A DNA stretch of 64,000 bases from Chthonomonadales bacterium. Its GTDB lineage: Bacteria; Armatimonadota; Chthonomonadetes; Chthonomonadales; CAJBBX01. Below the pieces are notes generated by a model. The model did not search any database. It saw nothing but the letters and a program-made list of their open reading frames with translations, and was not told where the DNA came from. Both the position numbers and the translations under genes were made by a program. The DNA is taken from the NCBI GenBank assembly GCA_027459625.1, contig DAIDHP010000010.1:1-64000 (forward strand), in the 5' to 3' direction. Positions 48,560 through 59,293 of this stretch are shown one piece after another (position 1 is the first letter of the stretch; every line of letters begins with the position of its first letter).

Positions 48560-49243
48560 GTGAAGGTTTTAGTTGTTGATGATGAGATTCCCATATTGGA
48601 TGCGGTTGCGTATAATTTGCGCAAGGAGGGGTTCCAACCCTTGACAGCTGAAGATGCGGAGCAGTGCATGCGATTGGCAAAATCCGAAAAGCCGGAGCTA
48701 ATCATTCTGGATGTAATGCTTCCATCCGCCAGCGGCTTCGACATCTGCAAACGCATACGCTCGGAAAGTCACACCCCCATCATTATGCTCACCGCGCGAG
48801 CGGACGAAACGGACAGGGTGGTGGGTTTGGAGCTTGGCGCCGACGATTACGTCACGAAACCATTCAGCATGAGGGAATTGATGGCGCGGGTGAAGACGGT
48901 TCTCCGTCGGAGCAATGCTATCACTGGAAATATCGAAGAGGTGATTGATATCGGGGGAATCCATATCGATTCCAATCGATACGAAGTCAGCGTGAATGGA
49001 AATCCCGTAAGCCTTTCCCCGAAGGAGTTTGACCTTTTGAAGTTCCTTGCCCGTCATCCCGGTCAGGTTTTCACCCGTCAATCCTTGCTTGACAGCGTAT
49101 GGGGGCCTGCTGCGTTCGTGGAGGATAGAACCGTGGATGTGCATATACGATGGCTGCGGGAGAAAATTGAAGCGGATCCCTCGCAACCCCGGCATCTGAT
49201 GACGGTTCGAGGCATAGGATACAAGTTTTGCGACGAGATGTGA
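48560..49243 (+). CDS. phoB: OmpR/PhoB-family response regulator
   Basis: 'VLVVDDEIPILDAV', 'IILDVMLPSASGFD', wHTH C-terminus; position next to pst genes. Confidence 0.85.
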   Translation: MKVLVVDDEIPILDAVAYNLRKEGFQPLTAEDAEQCMRLAKSEKPELIILDVMLPSASGFDICKRIRSESHTPIIMLTARADETDRVVGLELGADDYVTKPFSMRELMARVKTVLRRSNAITGNIEEVIDIGGIHIDSNRYEVSVNGNPVSLSPKEFDLLKFLARHPGQVFTRQSLLDSVWGPAAFVEDRTVDVHIRWLREKIEADPSQPRHLMTVRGIGYKFCDEM

Positions 49244-49392
49244 GTGAATAACAAAAAGGATATCTTTCCGTGAACATCCTCTTGTCACACGGGATGCACA
49301 AGGTATTCGTTCCCGATGTCGTCTTCGAAGGTATCTTTTGAATGGAACCTCGCCATCCCTTTACCGCAATTGGATTCACTAGGATTTGAGAA

Positions 49393-50505
49393 TTGCTAAT
49401 CAGAAATCATTTAAACCACGTCTCATCGAACGAAACTCAAGCGGAAGCCACCGATACGGTTCGTTATGAATACCAAGCTCTTTTGGATTTAAGCGATTCC
49501 GGCATTATGGTCCTTGATCGCGATGGTGTGATAATACGCGCCAACGCACTTGCCGGCAAACTATTGGGAGTTTCCACCAATACGCCTGTAGGACACACTC
49601 TTTTGGAGGTGACTCTGTCTCAATCCCTTCATAAGATTGCGCTCGCCTCCCGCGAGGAGAGCAGTACATTGTTCCTGGAGACCCGAATCCCGGAACCCGA
49701 TGGCAAGGTGCTTGCTGTGAAAATCTCCCCCATCCCGATCGATTCCGTGCCTTCGGACATGCTCTTAATCGTGGCGCGCAATGTAACCGACCTAAGAAGA
49801 CTGGAAACCATTCGAAGGGATTTTGTTGCGAACGTATCGCACGAACTTCGTACTCCTCTCGCCTCCATTCGGGCGATGGCGGAGACATTACAGCAGGGCG
49901 CGTTGGAGGATACTCAGGTGGCGTCCAAGTTTCTTGACACCATCATCAACGAATCTCAGCGTCTTGCTCGAATTTCGGAAGACTTGCTGATTCTATCTCA
50001 AGCGGAATCCCGCGCCCCGACGAAGGAACCTTTCGATATGGCTAAACTTTTGCGCAAGGTCGTGCAAAGGTTTCAACCGCAAGCCGATCGGTCAGGCATC
50101 AATCTGTCTTTGGATTGTCCGGCTCCCTTGCAAGCCTTCGGTAGTCAGGATCAGATCGAACAGGTAATTGTCAATCTTATTGATAACGCTCTGAAGTACA
50201 CGAGCGAGGGGGGGGAGGTGCAGGTGTCAGGCGGGATGCAGGAGGATGGAATTAATGTTTGCGTTCGCGATACCGGCATCGGAATCATGAGTAAGGACCT
50301 TCCCAGGCTTTTTGAGCGTTTTTATCGGGTGGACAAGGCGCGTTCTCGCAGTTCGGGCGGCACTGGGCTTGGTCTGTCCATCGTGAAGCACATCGTCGAA
50401 GCGCATGGAGGCAAGGTGACAGTGGACAGCGAATACAACCACGGATCCATATTCTCCTTCACGCTTCCCAACGAAAGAGACAAAAGTGCAAACAAGGAGG
50501 GATAG
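49393..50505 (+). CDS. phoR: PAS-histidine kinase (PhoR-like), apparently without TM segments
   Basis: H-box 'FVANVSHELRTPLASIRAMAETL', N-box 'QVIVNLIDNALKYT', 'GTGLGLSIVKHIVEAHGG'. Confidence 0.82.
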   Translation: MLIRNHLNHVSSNETQAEATDTVRYEYQALLDLSDSGIMVLDRDGVIIRANALAGKLLGVSTNTPVGHTLLEVTLSQSLHKIALASREESSTLFLETRIPEPDGKVLAVKISPIPIDSVPSDMLLIVARNVTDLRRLETIRRDFVANVSHELRTPLASIRAMAETLQQGALEDTQVASKFLDTIINESQRLARISEDLLILSQAESRAPTKEPFDMAKLLRKVVQRFQPQADRSGINLSLDCPAPLQAFGSQDQIEQVIVNLIDNALKYTSEGGEVQVSGGMQEDGINVCVRDTGIGIMSKDLPRLFERFYRVDKARSRSSGGTGLGLSIVKHIVEAHGGKVTVDSEYNHGSIFSFTLPNERDKSANKEG

Positions 50506-50522
50506 GAGCTATCTATCCTATC
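50500..50522. terminator. Hairpin GGATAGGA-N7-TCCTATCC between convergent genes
   Basis: Perfect 8-bp arms overlapping the phoR stop. Confidence 0.5.
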
Positions 50523-50555
50523 CTGTGGTTTCATCATCCTGGCGCTCCTGTTCGC

Positions 50556-52211
50556 TCACGGTCTCATGTTTTTGAGCATCTCCGTCCTTATGATGCTTGG
50601 CTGCGCGCTGCCGTATATCTGTATTCTCTGCGGCAAGGAGCTATCCTCGAAAATCGTGCCCAGTCGGTTCTTTAGGACGGATCGTAAATCCATCATCTCG
50701 TGATATCCTACCGCTCTGCAAATTAGCCTCCCGGGTTCGCGTGCGCTTATCTGCACGCAATGAGTCGCCATGTATTCGCTCACCTCCAACTCATTACGCA
50801 GCATCCTAATCGCACCTATTGTATCGATGCATCTGAGATGAAGGAGGATATCCATTTTCATGAGCGTTATGCTCGTGAAACGTCTATAGTGGCGAAGCAA
50901 GTCCATGTGAGGGTCCGTGTAATATTCCATCTCCCTCATCCACTCTTCGCAATACGCCCCCCATCCCTCCTCGAAGAGCACGCTTCTGGCGAAGTGAGCG
51001 CGGAAACGATTTATGTGATTTTGCGAACGGGAAATCTGCGTATGAATGCCAGGATAGACGCGGTTTATGATATTCAGCGTCACATCATAACGAGTTAGCG
51101 CGTAATCCGCTCCGCCCGTCGGATTGGAATGGTACGGGGATATCCATAGATTTCCCAGCTTCACGTATTCGAACGGCGGAGAGTTAATGTAGCGCACCGC
51201 ATTGCATAGTCCTGCGGCGTAAGGTGGCATTGGCTCCACGTCAATCCATTCCGGGAAATCCTCCGATAACTTGCGAAGTTGAATAAATTTCCTTGCGCGA
51301 TCCAACTCCTCTCGGTATACTCCTGTTAGCTGTTCATAGGGGATAGTTTGATCGCGCATTTTGTGTATATGTTGAAGCCAGTTGTTCGTTCCGTCTATCA
51401 GGCGCGATGAGGCTTCAAGCTCATGGATCTCCTCTAATAACCATTCTTCCGCTTTATCCAGTAAAGTGTCGCCCGTATCGTCCAACATAAGCCCAACGCG
51501 AAGTTGAAAGTTATACCACTCCTCGCCCATGGAGGCGTCTTCGCGTGCATGGGGAGAGAGTTCGTCATGAATGAACTTAGCGTAATCCTCCAGCGCCGTA
51601 AGACTGTGTTCCACCTCGTTACGGATCGCCTGCTGAAGATCGTCGTCCTCCAACTGCGAGCACCATGTAGGAATCGCCTCCTTCATGAAATCCTCCGCCC
51701 CAGCAATGCACTCAAAAGCGTGGTCAAGGTGGATGCGAAGTGGGCTTACCAATGTCGCTTTCGCTTCGGAGAGAAGTCGAGGTATTTCCTGAAGGCGATG
51801 ATACAGGTGGAACGCCCGCTCATCCGGAGACTGATAATCCCGTGATAGAAGCAGATAAAGTCCCTCCATTGCGAATTGCACTGGATAGCCCGGATCTTTT
51901 TCGTAGACCAATCCCTGCTCGAAAAGGGCGATACGAATCTGCGCCTCCGCACGCGCCAAACGATAATCGAACCGCATTTCCCGTGATAGCCCTACCAAGG
52001 ATATTCTGTCAAGTTCATGCAGAAAACCCCTTGATTTTTCCATATGCTCTCGCAATGCATGGGGATGAATATGTGGCATTTCCGAATCGTATTCATGCAC
52101 CCCCATCGATGTGGCGAAAATGGGATGAGCGGCGTACAAATAAGACAGATATGACATCAAGGCTTCTTCGAAATGCAATTTTGAATCCATGCGAGAATTC
52201 CCCTTCGACAT
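50556..52211 (-). CDS. DUF885-family protein
   Basis: 'RSVLFEEGWGAYCEEWMREMEYYTDP', 'AVGYHEMMDLR', resembling DUF885. Confidence 0.75.
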   Translation of the reverse strand: MSKGNSRMDSKLHFEEALMSYLSYLYAAHPIFATSMGVHEYDSEMPHIHPHALREHMEKSRGFLHELDRISLVGLSREMRFDYRLARAEAQIRIALFEQGLVYEKDPGYPVQFAMEGLYLLLSRDYQSPDERAFHLYHRLQEIPRLLSEAKATLVSPLRIHLDHAFECIAGAEDFMKEAIPTWCSQLEDDDLQQAIRNEVEHSLTALEDYAKFIHDELSPHAREDASMGEEWYNFQLRVGLMLDDTGDTLLDKAEEWLLEEIHELEASSRLIDGTNNWLQHIHKMRDQTIPYEQLTGVYREELDRARKFIQLRKLSEDFPEWIDVEPMPPYAAGLCNAVRYINSPPFEYVKLGNLWISPYHSNPTGGADYALTRYDVTLNIINRVYPGIHTQISRSQNHINRFRAHFARSVLFEEGWGAYCEEWMREMEYYTDPHMDLLRHYRRFTSITLMKMDILLHLRCIDTIGAIRMLRNELEVSEYMATHCVQISAREPGRLICRAVGYHEMMDLRSVLKNRLGTIFEDSSLPQRIQIYGSAQPSIIRTEMLKNMRP

Positions 52212-52496
52212 CCTGATAGATCATTTTGGTTCTAAACAACCTATTGAAGTATAAGCGCCCGTGGATGCGTAATGATTTTACCTATGGATAACATTCTACC
52301 TCTGAGGATGTTTTTTATCCGATTATCGGGAAAACAATGCTAAAAATACAGGAACCGGGGAGATGAATGTTCCGTATTAATGAATAGATTATTGAGTATG
52401 ATATACTAAAGAGAAGTGATATAATGATTATAGATAATTTTCCGATTTACTCTTATCCGACGCTAATGATCAAGTCCTTGTAGGACGGAGGGAATT

Positions 52497-55118
52497 ATGG
52501 ATTACGAAAAAATGACTGAAAAAGCTCAAGAGGCGTTAAGCAGCGCCACGTCCATGGCAATGGAGCATAACAACGTCAACGTGGACGGCGAGCATCTGTT
52601 GCTTTCTCTGTTGCGGCAAGAAGATGGTCTGATGCCGAAGATTCTTGCAAGGATAGGTGTGAGCGTCAAGGAGTTCACGAATAAAGTCGAGAGGGAAATT
52701 GATCGACTTCCGCGCATTGGCGGCGGATACAGCTCGGAATCCATTCACATGACATATCGTCTTGGACAGATACTGAACCGCGCGGAGAAGGAGGCGAAGC
52801 AACTCAAGGACGAATATGTGAGCGTCGAGCATCTGATACTCGCGATGGTGGAGGAGGGTGGCAACACGCCTTCAGGGAGTCTCCTTACGGAATACGGCGT
52901 CACGCGGGATCGACTCTTGAGCGAATTAGTGGAGGTGCGAGGCAATCAGAGGGTCACCAGCAAAAACCCGGAGGCGACTTACGAGGCGCTCGTCAAGTAC
53001 GGGCGGGATCTCGTGGATGACGCCATGAAAAACAGGCTTGATCCCGTCATCGGAAGAGACGCGGAGATACGGCGGATTCTGCGCATCCTGCTTCGAAAGA
53101 CCAAGAACAATCCGGTGCTTATTGGAGAACCGGGAGTGGGCAAGACGGCGATTGTGGAGGGGTTGGCTCAAAGGATCGTTAGAGGAGATGTGCCGGAAGG
53201 GCTGAAAAACAAGAAGATTTTCGCCTTGGATATGGGTTCTTTGATCGCCGGCGCCAAATACCGAGGGGAGTTTGAGGAGCGTCTGAAAGCGGTGCTCAAC
53301 GAAGTGAAGAAAAGCGAAGGGGGAATAATTCTGTTCATCGACGAACTTCACTCCATCGTTGGAGCGGGAAAAGCCGAAGGCGCGCTGGATGCCGGAAATA
53401 TGCTTAAGCCGATGCTTGCGCGAGGAGAGTTGCATTGCATCGGGGCCACGACGTTGGACGAGTATCGCCAGTACATCGAAGAGGATGCGGCGCTGGAGAG
53501 AAGATTTCAGCCAGTGGTTGTTGAGCCGCCAAGCGTGGAGGACACCATTTCCATTCTGCGCGGCTTGAAGGAAAGATACGAGATTCATCATGGGGTCAGG
53601 ATTCAGGATAACGCCTTGGTTGCGGCGGCAACGCTCTCAAACCGTTATATCAGTGATCGTTTCCTTCCGGACAAGGCGATTGATCTAGTCGACGAAGCTT
53701 GCGCCATGATACGGTCGGAGATCGATTCCATGCCCACGGAATTGGATGAAATTATGCGTCGCATCATGCAACTGGAGATTGAGGAGCAAGCTCTCCGGAA
53801 AGAGACCGATCACGGCAGCATGGAACGATTGGAAGCCCTGCGCAAGGAGTTGGCGAATCTGAGGGAGAAAAGTTCCGCCATGCAGGCGCAGTGGGAGAAT
53901 GAGAAGACAGTTATCAAACGCGTTCAACTCTTGCGCGAGGAGATCGAAGAGACTCGCTACGCCATCGAGCAGGCCGAAAGGGATTACGATCTTAACCGCG
54001 CAGCGGAGTTGAAGCATGGAAAATTGCCTGAGTTAATGAGAAAGCTGAAGGCTGAGGAAAACTCTCAGGATGAAAATGGCGACAAGTCCAAACTGCTGAG
54101 CGAGGAGGTGACCGAAGAGGAGATTGCGGAGATTGTTAGCAAGTGGACCGGAATACCTCTTTCCCGGCTTGTGGAAGGTGAGAGAGCCAAGTTGCTTCAT
54201 TTGGATGAGGAACTGCATAAGAGGGTGATAGGTCAGGATACGGCGGTGAACACTGTTTCGGACGCCGTGATTCGCGCCAGGTCCGGAATTAAGGATCCAA
54301 AAAAACCCATTGGCTCCTTTGTGTTTCTCGGACCGACCGGCGTGGGCAAGACGGAATTGGCGAGGGCTCTCGCGGAATCGCTCTTTGATTCCGAGGAGAA
54401 CATGGTGCGCATAGATATGTCGGAGTATATGGAGAAGCATAGTGTCTCCAGAATGATAGGCTCGCCGCCCGGTTACGTAGGATACGAAGAAGGGGGGCAA
54501 TTGACGGAAGCCGTCAGAAGGCATCCCTACTGCGTGCTGTTGTTCGATGAGTTTGAAAAAGCTCATCCGGATGTCTCAAACGTGATGCTGCAAATCCTTG
54601 ATGAGGGGAGACTTACGGACTCGCATGGGCGATTGGTGGATTTTAAAAACTCCATCATCATCCTTACAAGCAATGTGGGATCTCATCTCCTGTTGCAGGA
54701 ACTGGATGCAAAAGGAGAGATCAGCGCGAAGTGCGAAAATGAGGTTTTGGATGAGTTGCGTGACACCGTTCGACCGGAGTTCCTGAACCGATTGGATGAA
54801 ATTGTTATCTTCAAGCCGCTTGGAATGGCTGAGATAGAGCAAATCGTCGATCTTCAAGTGGATTTGCTTAAAGAGAGACTGAAAGATCGAGGTATCACTT
54901 TGGAACTGACCGATGCCGTGCGTGAGCGTCTCGCCAAGGCGGGGTACGATCCCGTATACGGAGCGCGCCCGCTGAAACGAGTCATCCAGCGTGAACTGGA
55001 GACTCTGATTGGAAGAAACATCATTGCGGGGGATATCTCCGATGGGGATCATTTGGTTGTTGATGTTCAGGATAAACGTATCGTCTTGAGCACAATAAAG
55101 GAAACATCGAAAACATAA
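52497..55118 (+). CDS. clpB: ATP-dependent chaperone ClpB
   Basis: Clp N-domain, two AAA domains ('[18 protein letters not shown]', '[16 protein letters not shown]') and a coiled-coil middle domain. Confidence 0.92.
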   Translation: MDYEKMTEKAQEALSSATSMAMEHNNVNVDGEHLLLSLLRQEDGLMPKILARIGVSVKEFTNKVEREIDRLPRIGGGYSSESIHMTYRLGQILNRAEKEAKQLKDEYVSVEHLILAMVEEGGNTPSGSLLTEYGVTRDRLLSELVEVRGNQRVTSKNPEATYEALVKYGRDLVDDAMKNRLDPVIGRDAEIRRILRILLRKTKNNPVLIGEPGVGKTAIVEGLAQRIVRGDVPEGLKNKKIFALDMGSLIAGAKYRGEFEERLKAVLNEVKKSEGGIILFIDELHSIVGAGKAEGALDAGNMLKPMLARGELHCIGATTLDEYRQYIEEDAALERRFQPVVVEPPSVEDTISILRGLKERYEIHHGVRIQDNALVAAATLSNRYISDRFLPDKAIDLVDEACAMIRSEIDSMPTELDEIMRRIMQLEIEEQALRKETDHGSMERLEALRKELANLREKSSAMQAQWENEKTVIKRVQLLREEIEETRYAIEQAERDYDLNRAAELKHGKLPELMRKLKAEENSQDENGDKSKLLSEEVTEEEIAEIVSKWTGIPLSRLVEGERAKLLHLDEELHKRVIGQDTAVNTVSDAVIRARSGIKDPKKPIGSFVFLGPTGVGKTELARALAESLFDSEENMVRIDMSEYMEKHSVSRMIGSPPGYVGYEEGGQLTEAVRRHPYCVLLFDEFEKAHPDVSNVMLQILDEGRLTDSHGRLVDFKNSIIILTSNVGSHLLLQELDAKGEISAKCENEVLDELRDTVRPEFLNRLDEIVIFKPLGMAEIEQIVDLQVDLLKERLKDRGITLELTDAVRERLAKAGYDPVYGARPLKRVIQRELETLIGRNIIAGDISDGDHLVVDVQDKRIVLSTIKETSKT

Positions 55119-55145
55119 TCATAATGCATTAAGGAGGGAAATTCA

Positions 55146-55607
55146 ATGAGAACATGGGATACGTTTAATGAACTAGTGGCGTTGCAAAGAGAGTTGAATC
55201 GGGCGCTCGACACCTACCTGCCGGAACATACATCGAGTAGGGACTGGCCCGTGGGTTTTCTGCCCGGTAAAAGTGCGAGAGCCTATCCTCTCATCAACAT
55301 CAGCGAGGACAAGGATAACTTTTACGTTGAGGCCTTGGCGCCTGGAATCAACACATCATCCCTTGAGATCAACGTGGCGAGAAAAACCCTGCGCATCTCA
55401 GGAGAGAAGATGAATCTGAACGATATCAAGCCGGAACAGATACATCGCAGCGAGAGGTCGGGAGGAAAATTCATTCGCAGCGTGGAACTGCCCGTGGAGG
55501 TGGACTCCAACGGAGTGAAGGCGAAATACTCGCAGGGCATTCTCACCATCACTCTGCCGAAGGCGGAGGATGCGAAACCTAAACGCATCGCAGTGGATGT
55601 GCAATAA
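55146..55607 (+). CDS. Hsp20/alpha-crystallin family small heat shock protein
   Basis: 'YVEALAPGINTSSLEINVARKTLRISGEK', 'VKAKYSQGILTITLPKAE'. Confidence 0.92.
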   Translation: MRTWDTFNELVALQRELNRALDTYLPEHTSSRDWPVGFLPGKSARAYPLINISEDKDNFYVEALAPGINTSSLEINVARKTLRISGEKMNLNDIKPEQIHRSERSGGKFIRSVELPVEVDSNGVKAKYSQGILTITLPKAEDAKPKRIAVDVQ

Positions 55608-55640
55608 GCGGGAAATTTTCATTCGGAAGGAGAAACGACA

Positions 55641-56039
55641 ATGGCCGAGAAAACAATTCAGACTCAAACAGAGAAAGGCGATTTGCAAAAACTGGAGAAT
55701 ACTCGCAATACGGAGGAATATATCACTCCCGCCGTGGATATCTACGAGGAGGAGAAGGGATTGGCGCTCCTTGCTGACCTTCCAGGCGTGAACAAGGAGG
55801 GGTTGGATATTCAGGTGAAGGATGATATCCTCACAATCCAAGCGCACGCCGATTACAAGAATGTTGCGACTCCGTTTTACAAAGAGTTCGATATTCAACA
55901 CTTTTTCAGGCAGTTTCAACTCTCGGAGAAGGTGGATGCGAGCAAGATCACCGCTCAGTTCATTAATGGAGTTTTGAAACTCAGCCTGCCGAAGGCAGAG
56001 GAAACCCTGCCTAGAAAGATCACGATTGAGATCGGATAA
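55641..56039 (+). CDS. Hsp20/alpha-crystallin family small heat shock protein (second copy)
   Basis: 'LALLADLPGVNKEGLDIQVKDDILTIQAHA', 'FINGVLKLSLPKAEE'. Confidence 0.92.
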   Translation: MAEKTIQTQTEKGDLQKLENTRNTEEYITPAVDIYEEEKGLALLADLPGVNKEGLDIQVKDDILTIQAHADYKNVATPFYKEFDIQHFFRQFQLSEKVDASKITAQFINGVLKLSLPKAEETLPRKITIEIG

Positions 56040-56064
56040 TTACCGTCAATCGCCATCGATAGGT

Positions 56065-56097
56065 ATAATGGGGGAGTGGGAGACCCTCCCCCATTAT
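56065..56097 (+). terminator. 12-bp perfect hairpin ATAATGGGGGAG-N9-CTCCCCCATTAT
   Basis: 26 nt after the stop of the second hsp20 gene. Confidence 0.7.
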
Positions 56098-56116
56098 TCG
56101 TGGATAGGTTTATAAA

Positions 56117-56332
56117 ATGTCAGAGTTCGGGAAACTTTTGCTTGTGCTTGGAGCGATATTGATGTTCGCCGGAGCTGTCATATGGGCGATGGGTAGACTT
56201 GGCGCCCCTAGGTTGCCGGGGGATTTCGTATTCCGCAAAGGCGGAGTGACATTCTATTTCCCCATCGCCACTAGCATCATCGTCAGCATAATCCTCACCT
56301 TGCTTTTGAACATCCTTCTGCGCAGACGCTAA
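56117..56332 (+). CDS. DUF2905 family membrane protein
   Basis: 'GKLLLVLGAILMFAGAVIWAMGRLGAPRLPGDFVFRKGGVTFYFPIATSI'. Confidence 0.88.
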   Translation: MSEFGKLLLVLGAILMFAGAVIWAMGRLGAPRLPGDFVFRKGGVTFYFPIATSIIVSIILTLLLNILLRRR

Positions 56333-56378
56333 GGTGTGCCGGCGTACCTATTTGATAAGAGAGGCATACGTGACTGAG

Positions 56379-57278
56379 ATGGATAAATCCTTGTATTTTC
56401 ACCCGGATGGTTCCTTTCGAATCGTTCAGCTTACAGATCTCCACATCACGAACGGCGGCGAGGAGGACCGTAAAACTTTGGACCTGGTCGGCAAAATACT
56501 GAACTGGGAAAAACCCGATCTTGCGGTTTTAACCGGGGATATCATCGAAGGGAAGCGTTGCGTGGACCCTGCCAATTCGTGGCTGTCCGCCGTCGAGCCG
56601 CTTGAGAGGAGATCGTTGCCTTGGACCGCCGTCTTCGGCAATCATGACGATGAGGGTGTTCTAAGCCGTTCCGAATTAATGCGCGTGCAGCAGTCGTGCG
56701 AGCATTGCCTTTCAGAGTTCGGACCCGAAAACATACCCGGAGTAGGGAATTATGCGCTGACCATTCGTAATAATCCCGGCAACGCCATGGGCGCCATACT
56801 CTATTTCATAGATTCAAACAGCTACGCCAGGGATGGATTGGAGGGATACGGTTGGATTGAGAAGGAGCAAATAGATTGGTATCTGACCAAAGCGGCGGAT
56901 CTCGCCTTCCAATCGCCTGACGGTAATCCTGTTCCGGCGTTCGCTTTTTTTCACATCCCTTTTCCTGAATACAATGATGTCTGGAGCCAGGGGAATTGCA
57001 AAGGAGAGAAGAACGAAGATGTGTGTTGTCCCGCCATCAACACCGGAATGTTCGAGGCTTTCCGCAAAGCGGGGGATGTTGTCGGCGTTTTTGTCGGGCA
57101 CGAACACATCAACGATTATGAAGGCGATTTAAATGGGGTCAGACTTTGCTACGGACGCGGCGGCGGGTACGGAACCTATGGAAAGGAGGGATTTCGCAAA
57201 GGGGCTCGCGTGATCGAAATCCGTTCCGGCGACAGAGACTTTAAAACATGGATCAGGTTGGATAATATCAAGGGGTGA
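56379..57278 (+). CDS. Calcineurin-like metallophosphoesterase
   Basis: 'VQLTDLHI', 'VLTGDII', 'AVFGNHDDEG', 'GVFVGHEHINDYEG'. Confidence 0.9.
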   Translation: MDKSLYFHPDGSFRIVQLTDLHITNGGEEDRKTLDLVGKILNWEKPDLAVLTGDIIEGKRCVDPANSWLSAVEPLERRSLPWTAVFGNHDDEGVLSRSELMRVQQSCEHCLSEFGPENIPGVGNYALTIRNNPGNAMGAILYFIDSNSYARDGLEGYGWIEKEQIDWYLTKAADLAFQSPDGNPVPAFAFFHIPFPEYNDVWSQGNCKGEKNEDVCCPAINTGMFEAFRKAGDVVGVFVGHEHINDYEGDLNGVRLCYGRGGGYGTYGKEGFRKGARVIEIRSGDRDFKTWIRLDNIKG

Positions 57279-57298
57279 CGGGAGAATGGAAACAAAAA

Positions 57299-57334
57299 CG
57301 GCTCGAAACGTAGGAATAACTAGCGTCCCGAGCC
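57299..57334. terminator. Hairpin GGCTCG...CGAGCC between convergent genes
   Basis: Inverted repeat between CDS ends 57278 (+) and 57347 (-). Confidence 0.5.
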
Positions 57335-57346
57335 TGTGACAACTAG

Positions 57347-58297
57347 TCAATCGGAGAATGCGTTCTCGATGGCTTGCAACTCCTCTTTGGTGAGTTTCCA
57401 TCCCATCGCCTGCACGTTCTCTTCCGCCTGTGATGCGCGTCTTGCCCCCACTATTGCGGCGGTCACTGCGGGATTGCTTAATGTCCACGCAATGGCGAGA
57501 TGCCCCACGGTCTTTCCATGTTTCTCCGCGATGGGGCGAAGACGATCCACGAACTCCAAGTTCTTTTGCAGCCTTTCACCGCTGAACATCGGGTTGCGTT
57601 TGCGCCAATCATCCTCCGCGACGCGACTGGGGTCAAATGAGCCGCTAAGCAACCCCGCCTGCATGGGGCTATAGACGATTACGCCGACTCCATGATCGAG
57701 GCACCACGGCAGTATCTCCTTCTCAACCTCTCTTCGGAGCAGGCTGTAAGGAGGTTGCAGGGAATCAACGTGGCACACGGCTTCGCATCGTTGCAAAAGC
57801 TGGACGTCAAAATTGCTGACTCCGATCCATCTCACCTTTCCCGCTTTCTGAAGGTCCGCCATCGCAGCCCAGGAATCCTCGACAGGGGTTTGAGTGCGAT
57901 TATCCGGCCAGTGGAATTGATACAAATCAATGTAATCCGTGCCTAATCGACGTAAACTCGCTTCCACCTCTCTGCGAATGCTTGCAGGGGTGAGATCATT
58001 GACGGGAGGTGTGGTCTCCTGAGGAATCAATCCGCATTTGGTGGCGATGATAATTTCTTCGCGTCGCATACCCTCCAACGCCTTGCAAACCACCTCTTCG
58101 GAGTGTCCATACCCGTAGATCGCAGCGGTATCGATCCAATTCACTCCGAGTTCAAGAGATTTGCGTATCGCTTGAATTGATTCCGAATCATCCTGAACCC
58201 CCCACCCATAGACCCATGGACCGCCAATCGCCCACGCGCCGAGACCCACGGTGGTGATTTCCGGTCCGTTTCTTCCCAGCTTTCGTTTATCAATCAT
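57347..58297 (-). CDS. Aldo/keto reductase family protein
   Basis: 'GLGAWAIGGPW', 'GVNWIDTAAIYGYGHSEEVV', 'YIDLYQFHWPD', 'WIGVSNF'. Confidence 0.92.
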   Translation of the reverse strand: MIDKRKLGRNGPEITTVGLGAWAIGGPWVYGWGVQDDSESIQAIRKSLELGVNWIDTAAIYGYGHSEEVVCKALEGMRREEIIIATKCGLIPQETTPPVNDLTPASIRREVEASLRRLGTDYIDLYQFHWPDNRTQTPVEDSWAAMADLQKAGKVRWIGVSNFDVQLLQRCEAVCHVDSLQPPYSLLRREVEKEILPWCLDHGVGVIVYSPMQAGLLSGSFDPSRVAEDDWRKRNPMFSGERLQKNLEFVDRLRPIAEKHGKTVGHLAIAWTLSNPAVTAAIVGARRASQAEENVQAMGWKLTKEELQAIENAFSD

Positions 58298-58352
58298 AGT
58301 ATTTTTTTCTCCTAATTATGATTATGGGTATTCCCAATTGGGTTTGGCTGAC

Positions 58353-58835
58353 TTATCGCCATGTTTTAGGCACGCGAAACTCGGTGTCTCCGTAGAGGGT
58401 TTGGATATAATTGATCTGCCCGCCGTGATACTCCATATTTCTACACGGCATTTCAATAAGAGTAATGCCTTTCAATGGGCCGCGCCAATGCGGATAATCC
58501 CGGTCCAAATCCTCCTCTTTCAATTGCGATATCGCATCCGCAAGCTCTTTCGAACTTGCTACCAACTCCTGGCAAAGAACCTCAGGGTCATCTATTACAA
58601 ACTCAGATTGCTGTCCGGCGGGAGGGCGCTCGGGATTCTCGCCTTTTAGTAACGCCGCCATGTAGCGGTTAACCAACACGCATTCCGTGCTCACATCCAG
58701 AATCGAGCGCGCTTTGGACTCGTTTTCAGGCGTGGGACGCCAATTAAGTCTCTCCTTGGGAGTATTCGATATGAAAAAGGCGAGGGACTGCCCTAACCTC
58801 TCCGCTCGTATTGCTTGGAAATCCAATAGATTCAT
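58353..58835 (-). CDS. DinB-like family protein
   Basis: Four-helix DinB pattern; 'RNMEYHGGQINYIQTLYGD'. Confidence 0.8.
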   Translation of the reverse strand: MNLLDFQAIRAERLGQSLAFFISNTPKERLNWRPTPENESKARSILDVSTECVLVNRYMAALLKGENPERPPAGQQSEFVIDDPEVLCQELVASSKELADAISQLKEEDLDRDYPHWRGPLKGITLIEMPCRNMEYHGGQINYIQTLYGDTEFRVPKTWR

Positions 58836-59293
58836 TCTTATCTCCTTGTAAATCGCACAACCATTAAGACGACTGCATAATCACTTTGTATCTTGGTATC
58901 AACCATTAAGTTGCATTTTATCTCTTGTCATTGCTCGCGGCGTTAGGCGATTGCCTATATTCGAGAATGGCGGATGGAGAACGGCGTTCAACATCAGGGA
59001 AGTCACATGCGAGTTTTGAATGCTCGTTCTCTTTATAGAATACCTCATACCTATTAATGCAATTAATGAGGGTACATATTATTCAATGTGGCGTTTTCAA
59101 CCATTATAGCGTTCCAGTTGTTTTTTTTCATACATACCCTCATGAGCGACCCCGCAGTTTCATTTGTTGTTCCGTGCATTCAAATCGTTTCTCTTTGGCG
59201 CCTCTTCGCCATGTGTGAAAACGTATTATTACTCGATAGGCGTATTCCGATATGTGACAACAATATCATCAAGGAGATACGACGATTCGAACC

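Noticed and set aside
21675-58835. Two DinB-like proteins (21675-22142 and 58353-58835) as a possible recent duplication
   Set aside because: Only general family features are shared; sequences are clearly divergent.
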